A DNA stretch of 10,818 bases from Dichomitus squalens LYAD-421 SS1 (Eukaryota > Basidiomycota > Agaricomycetes > Polyporales > Polyporaceae). The stretch lies in contig NW_006766909.1 of assembly GCF_000275845.1 (NCBI RefSeq), positions 1 to 10,818 of the forward strand, given 5' to 3'. The position numbers and the translations under genes were made by a program. This document shows, one piece after another, positions 7,953-10,818 of this stretch. The notes beneath the pieces were generated by a model. The model did no database searches. It worked only from the letters and a program-made list of their open reading frames with translations, and was not told the origin of the DNA. Each line of letters starts with the position of its first letter. Position 1 is the stretch's first letter.

Positions 7953-9415
7953 GGCTACCGGGCTCGACCTCACTGCAATATCTGCGGCTGTGTCGAGCTA
8001 GCAAGGCTCATTGTCATCGGCGGCGCAGAGCACGGGGAGAGCTGTGCCAGACGTCATGCAGTCATACCTGCACCGAATCCACGAAGGGCAGGCCATCGGC
8101 AACCGATCCGATAGCCGCAGCACGAGCAGCCATGGCTCGGACAACGACCTTGCCGTGAAGATCGAAGACAACATCTTGAACGCGCTCGGCCAGCTCGCCC
8201 TCGACGAGCACGGGCACCCGACAGGGAACTCGTCCACAATGTCGTCAATTCAGCAACTGAAGAAGGCGACAACGTCCCCGCTGCACTGTGTCAAACCGAT
8301 AGAGGAGGACCCGCTCGCTCCTGGGCCAAGCGTCAACAAGTTATCTTTCCCCACAAGCGTGTACTTCGGGAAGGTTAGGGCCCTACCGAGACTGGAGGGA
8401 GTTGAGTACCCCGAGCGGGGCCTCGTAGACAAGTTCGTACGTGCCATTTGTAGCACCTATCGGTGGAGAGAGGGCTGATTATATGCAGGTCGGTGCGTAC
8501 TTCGCCCGTTTCCACTTCCTCATGCCCATATTGGATAACCCGGACTTTATGCGCCAGTATAGGTACCTCTTGGATCGCCCAGTTTGTCCGTTCGCATACT
8601 CCCTTCGTAGCACTAGTGTGCGCTGTCTTTGCAGTAGTGTCTCGCTTCGTGGACGATCTGCGGCTGAAGACGACCGATCACCTCAAGGAAGCCGGTATGG
8701 GCATGGTTTACCATGAACGGTATGTTCCCCGAATTCCCGCGGGCCATTCGCGGCATTTAGACGCGAACTAACTTCTCGCCCATCTCAATATAGTGCGCTT
8801 ATCTTGCACTACATCAGTGCCGCCTCGATGCAGGTCGAGCACGTTCAATGCTTCTTGCTGATGTCTTCGTTCCTGTGTCCCATCAACGGCTTATCGCAAG
8901 CGTGGCTTTGAGTCGGGCAAGCTGTCCGCGCAGCACAAGACATCAGTCTTCCCGTGAGTAGCCATCCACACTCTCGACCGTACCCGTGCTCACACTCGCC
9001 GTAACCGCACTGAGACGCCTTCTCATCTCTCTGGTTGAGAATGAGACGTGTTGTAAGATCTGGTAGGGCGTGTACACCCTGGACAGGATGCCTGCCCTGG
9101 CGCTGGGCTGACCCCTCGCCATTGAAGATGCTGATTGCGACGTGGACATCCCCGTCAAGCTCGACAATCAACTGCACCCGCAACACTTTGCAGGCACCTT
9201 GCTCCCCCAGGGCAGATCTCGCTCATGCAGGGATCCATCGAGCTCATCTTGCTTTACAGGATCGCTGGACGAGTCCTCCACGAGGTATACGCACTTGACA
9301 AGGACCACCTCGAGATGGACAAACGGGCTGAGCTGCAGCGGTCCATCGAGACGTTCAACTGACACCTCACCAAGTGGTGGGAAGACCTCCCTGCGGTCTT
9401 CAAGTCGAACTGGAT
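7953..9415 (+). pseudogene. Fungal-specific transcription factor fragment (regulatory domain)
   Basis: This is the middle homology region of a Zn2Cys6-type fungal transcription factor (Fungal_trans domain). It starts in a linker (TGLDLTAISAAVSS, stop, then VPDVMQSYLHRIHEGQAIG) and continues DLAVKIEDNILNALGQLALD and PGPSVNKLSFPTSVYFGKVR. Introns at 8437-8488 and 8720-8793 have consensus ends. The domain core follows: AYFARFHFLMPILDNPDFMR, FVALVCAVFAVVSRFVDD (after a frameshift near 8590), MGMVYHER/ALILHYISAAS, VQCFLLMSSFLCPINGLSQA, GVYTLDRMPALALG, IEDADCDVDIPVKLD, and IELILLYRIAGRVLHEVYAL. Stops: TGA 8909, TAG 9064, TGA 9109, TGA 9360; another frameshift lies near 9210. Neither the Cys6 DNA-binding cluster nor the C-terminal activation region is present. 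It is truncated at about 9415, shortly before the right inverted repeat. Confidence 0.85.
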
Positions 9416-9540
9416 GTGGCCAGCAAAGTCCGCTGGTGGTGCGCAGAGCGGACCTTGTCGCCCAGATGAGTTTTGTCCCATCTAGTGTCGCTTGCGTTGA
9501 GGATGCCCTGCCACAATATGGCGCACGGCACACTGCGTCT
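9416..9540. other. Unassigned spacer inside right TIR
   Basis: These 125 bp lie between the last readable transcription factor residues (WWEDLPAVFKSN) and the start of the right inverted repeat. They may be further decayed factor sequence. No reading frame, repeat or motif was recognised. Confidence 0.4.
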
Positions 9541-9967
9541 GGAGGGCGGTTGTTCTGTGATGAACGCACTGTCTTGTCTTCCGCCGGCCATAGTTGTAGT
9601 CTGTAGAAGTAGTCAAAGACATGTAACAGATAAGCTGGAATGAGCATTCACGTCACCGCGCACACCGCCATACCAAATGGAAAATATTTGAGTGAATTAT
9701 CACACTACAACTCTAAATTTTTGGAGGAATCACGACAGCGCACCTACTTAATTAGCGCTCACGCTAAATATTTACTGAATATTTGGTGCCCTCCTCCGCT
9801 TGCCCCCTCCACACATCCTAAATATTTGGGGTTCGCCTCCAATATCTGGGAGGGATGTCCCCCAACCCTCTCAAATATTTGGAGGGGCCACTATAACATT
9901 TGGGCCAAATAATTTGGGTTTTACTATAACTATAGGGACGGAAAAATTTATCTAGTGTGTACTGGTG
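9541..9967 (-). repeat. Right terminal inverted repeat (about 427 bp)
   Basis: Reverse complement of the left repeat, beginning inside at GGAGGGCGGTTGTTCTG (complement of the last block of the left repeat) and ending at ...ACTGGTG before the target duplication. It contains several AAATATTTG-type motifs (for example around 9683, 9766, 9778, 9819 and 9874). The strongest match to the left copy is at 9868-9950, which pairs with the left block starting at about 500. Differences are scattered substitutions and a few indels, so the two ends have diverged or never were identical. Confidence 0.93.
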
Positions 9968-9974
9968 CTCCTGT
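9968..9974. repeat. Target site duplication, right copy (CTCCTGT)
   Basis: Direct copy of 476-482, just outside the right terminus. On the minus strand it encodes part of the copia codons ACA GGA, which occur on both sides of the insertion. Confidence 0.88.
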
Positions 9975-10818
9975 AGCCACCAGATTGTCGCGCAAGAAAT
10001 GGAACTTTCGCTGAATGTGCATTGTTCGAGCGCGGAACTGCGCTTCCTTGGACAGGATGATGGCAGCACGATTGTCGCAGCGCAGTTCACTGGGTTTCTG
10101 CTGTGGATGACCGAGCTCACTGAAGAATGTGCGAAGCCAGGCTAGGTGTTGGCCAGCGTTGCTGAGACCAATGTACTCCGACTCAGTTGATGAGAGGGCT
10201 ACCAGAGATTGTCGCTTGCTTGACCATCCAATCGCACCTCGGTTGCTGATGAAGACAAACCCAGAGGTTGAGCGAGAAGTGTCATGGTCACCGCACCAGT
10301 CTGCGTCCGAATATCCGTGAAAGTCCATGTCGCCGCTAACATCTGATCCGTCAAACCGAAGTTCGCAATCGGCCGTGCCCTTGAGGTAGCGCATGACCCG
10401 CTTTGCCATCTCCCAGTGATGGAGCTTTGGATTTGCTGAGTAACGACCTAGTACTCCAACAACATAGGAGAGGTCAGGGCGAGTGCCTTGTGCGGCGTAC
10501 ATGAAGGAGCCAACAACGCTTGCATAGGACACTTCATGACCTTCAATGGTATAGGTATGGTACGTCCGGTTGTCATCAGGATCGTCAGAGGAGGGCTTGG
10601 CACTTGTAGCCATGGGCGTTGAGACAGGTTTGCAATCTGCCATACCGTACCGCTTTAGAACGGTGTTGATGTACTGCTGCTGGGAGAGACTAATTGTACG
10701 GCGAACCCGGTCACGACGAACTTCAATACCAAGGATGTAGGATACTGGTCCCAGGTCTCGCATCTTGAACTGGGCCGCAAGCATCGCTTTGACCTCGTCC
10801 ATAAGATTTCGGGACGTA
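9968..10818 (-). pseudogene. Copia Pol: reverse transcriptase end and RNase H, interrupted
   Basis: The minus strand is open from the window edge (YVPKSYMDEVKAMLA at 10818) to the insertion. It first gives the end of the copia reverse transcriptase (FKMRDLGPVSYILGIEV, LSQQQYINTVLKRYGM), then RNase H with its acidic residues in SDADWCGD, SSTESEYIGL and RCDNRAAI. It finishes TMHIQRKFHFLRDNLVATG before running into the transposon, where it stops at TAA within the first bases. About 280 codons have no internal stop. The remaining 55 codons are at 482-318. GAG, protease, integrase and the 5' LTR must lie beyond the right edge. RNase H degrades the RNA strand of the reverse-transcription hybrid; this copy is broken by the insertion. 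Confidence 0.95.

Larger units (their letters stand above)
483..9967. mobile_element. 9.5-kb non-autonomous gene-capturing TIR transposon
   Basis: The element is defined by long inverted ends (483-922 versus 9541-9967), a 7-bp direct duplication outside them, and a copia pol frame that is restored when the element is removed. Left terminus is CAGGGATATC; the right terminus read inward is CACCAGTACA. The outermost 17 bp match poorly, and near-identity starts with ATAAATTTTTC. The interior holds fragments of at least four recognisable host genes and no recognisable transposase, integrase or reverse transcriptase. Long TIRs plus a 7-9 bp duplication and captured gene pieces are features of Mutator-like (Pack-MULE) elements; CAGG-type ends with near-8-bp duplications would also fit hAT or KDZ (Zisupton-like) families. 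The superfamily is left open. It must rely on a transposase supplied elsewhere. Confidence 0.88.

Noticed and set aside
948..9415. A functional gene cluster (kinase, glucan synthesis, RNA processing, regulator)
   Set aside because: Every member is truncated or has stops and frameshifts, and one sits in another's intron; this is captured debris, not a working cluster.
500..9951. A TA target duplication (Tc1/mariner style) at the ATAAATT start of the strong inverted match
   Set aside because: That reading leaves unexplained bases and a frame break in the copia gene; the CTCCTGT duplication restores the frame exactly.
483..9967. Helitron or Starship-type element
   Set aside because: Helitrons lack inverted repeats and target duplications, and no Rep/helicase is present; Starships carry a tyrosine recombinase captain gene and lack long TIRs. 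None of this fits.
1..10818. CRISPR array, tRNA or rRNA genes
   Set aside because: No regularly spaced repeats, cloverleaf pattern or conserved rRNA blocks were seen.

Overview
The window reads as a GC-rich filamentous fungal genome, most likely a mushroom-forming basidiomycete. The reasons are many short GT-AG introns of about 50-105 bp, pyrimidine-rich promoter tracts, and recognisable fungal families (KRE6/SKN1 glucan-synthesis protein, fungal PKA catalytic subunit, Yth1/CPSF30, a fungal-specific transcription factor, a Ty1/copia element). No intact host gene is present, and nearly everything belongs to mobile elements.

Outer layer: a Ty1/copia retrotransposon lies on the minus strand. 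Its reverse transcriptase tail and RNase H enter at the right edge (10818 down to 9968). The last 55 codons and the 3' LTR are at the far left (482 down to 26). The two halves are separated by about 9.5 kb.

Inner layer: positions 483-9967 are a DNA transposon inserted in the copia RNase H. It has imperfect terminal inverted repeats of about 430-440 bp (483-922 and 9541-9967), full of CAAATATTTG-type motifs. It is flanked by a 7-bp target duplication, CTCCTGT (476-482 and 9968-9974). Removing the element and one duplication copy restores an open copia reading frame across the site.

Cargo: between the inverted repeats there is no recognisable transposase. Instead there is a row of broken gene copies: an unknown plus-strand fragment (948-1340), an unknown minus-strand multi-exon fragment with its promoter-like tract (2760-1379), an unclassified stretch (2924-3625), a PKA-like kinase split in two (3626-3790 and 6610-7195), a KRE6/SKN1 beta-glucan synthesis gene with its own promoter lying inside the kinase's intron (about 3830-6606), a CPSF30/Yth1 CCCH zinc-finger fragment (7340-7939), and a fungal transcription factor fragment (7953-9415). 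All carry stops or frameshifts and keep introns, so they were copied as DNA and are decaying.

The whole is best described as a giant non-autonomous, gene-capturing TIR transposon (a fungal counterpart in style to plant Pack-MULEs) that jumped into a copia element. The genes do not form a pathway. What links them is capture by one mobile element. The superfamily cannot be settled from this sequence.
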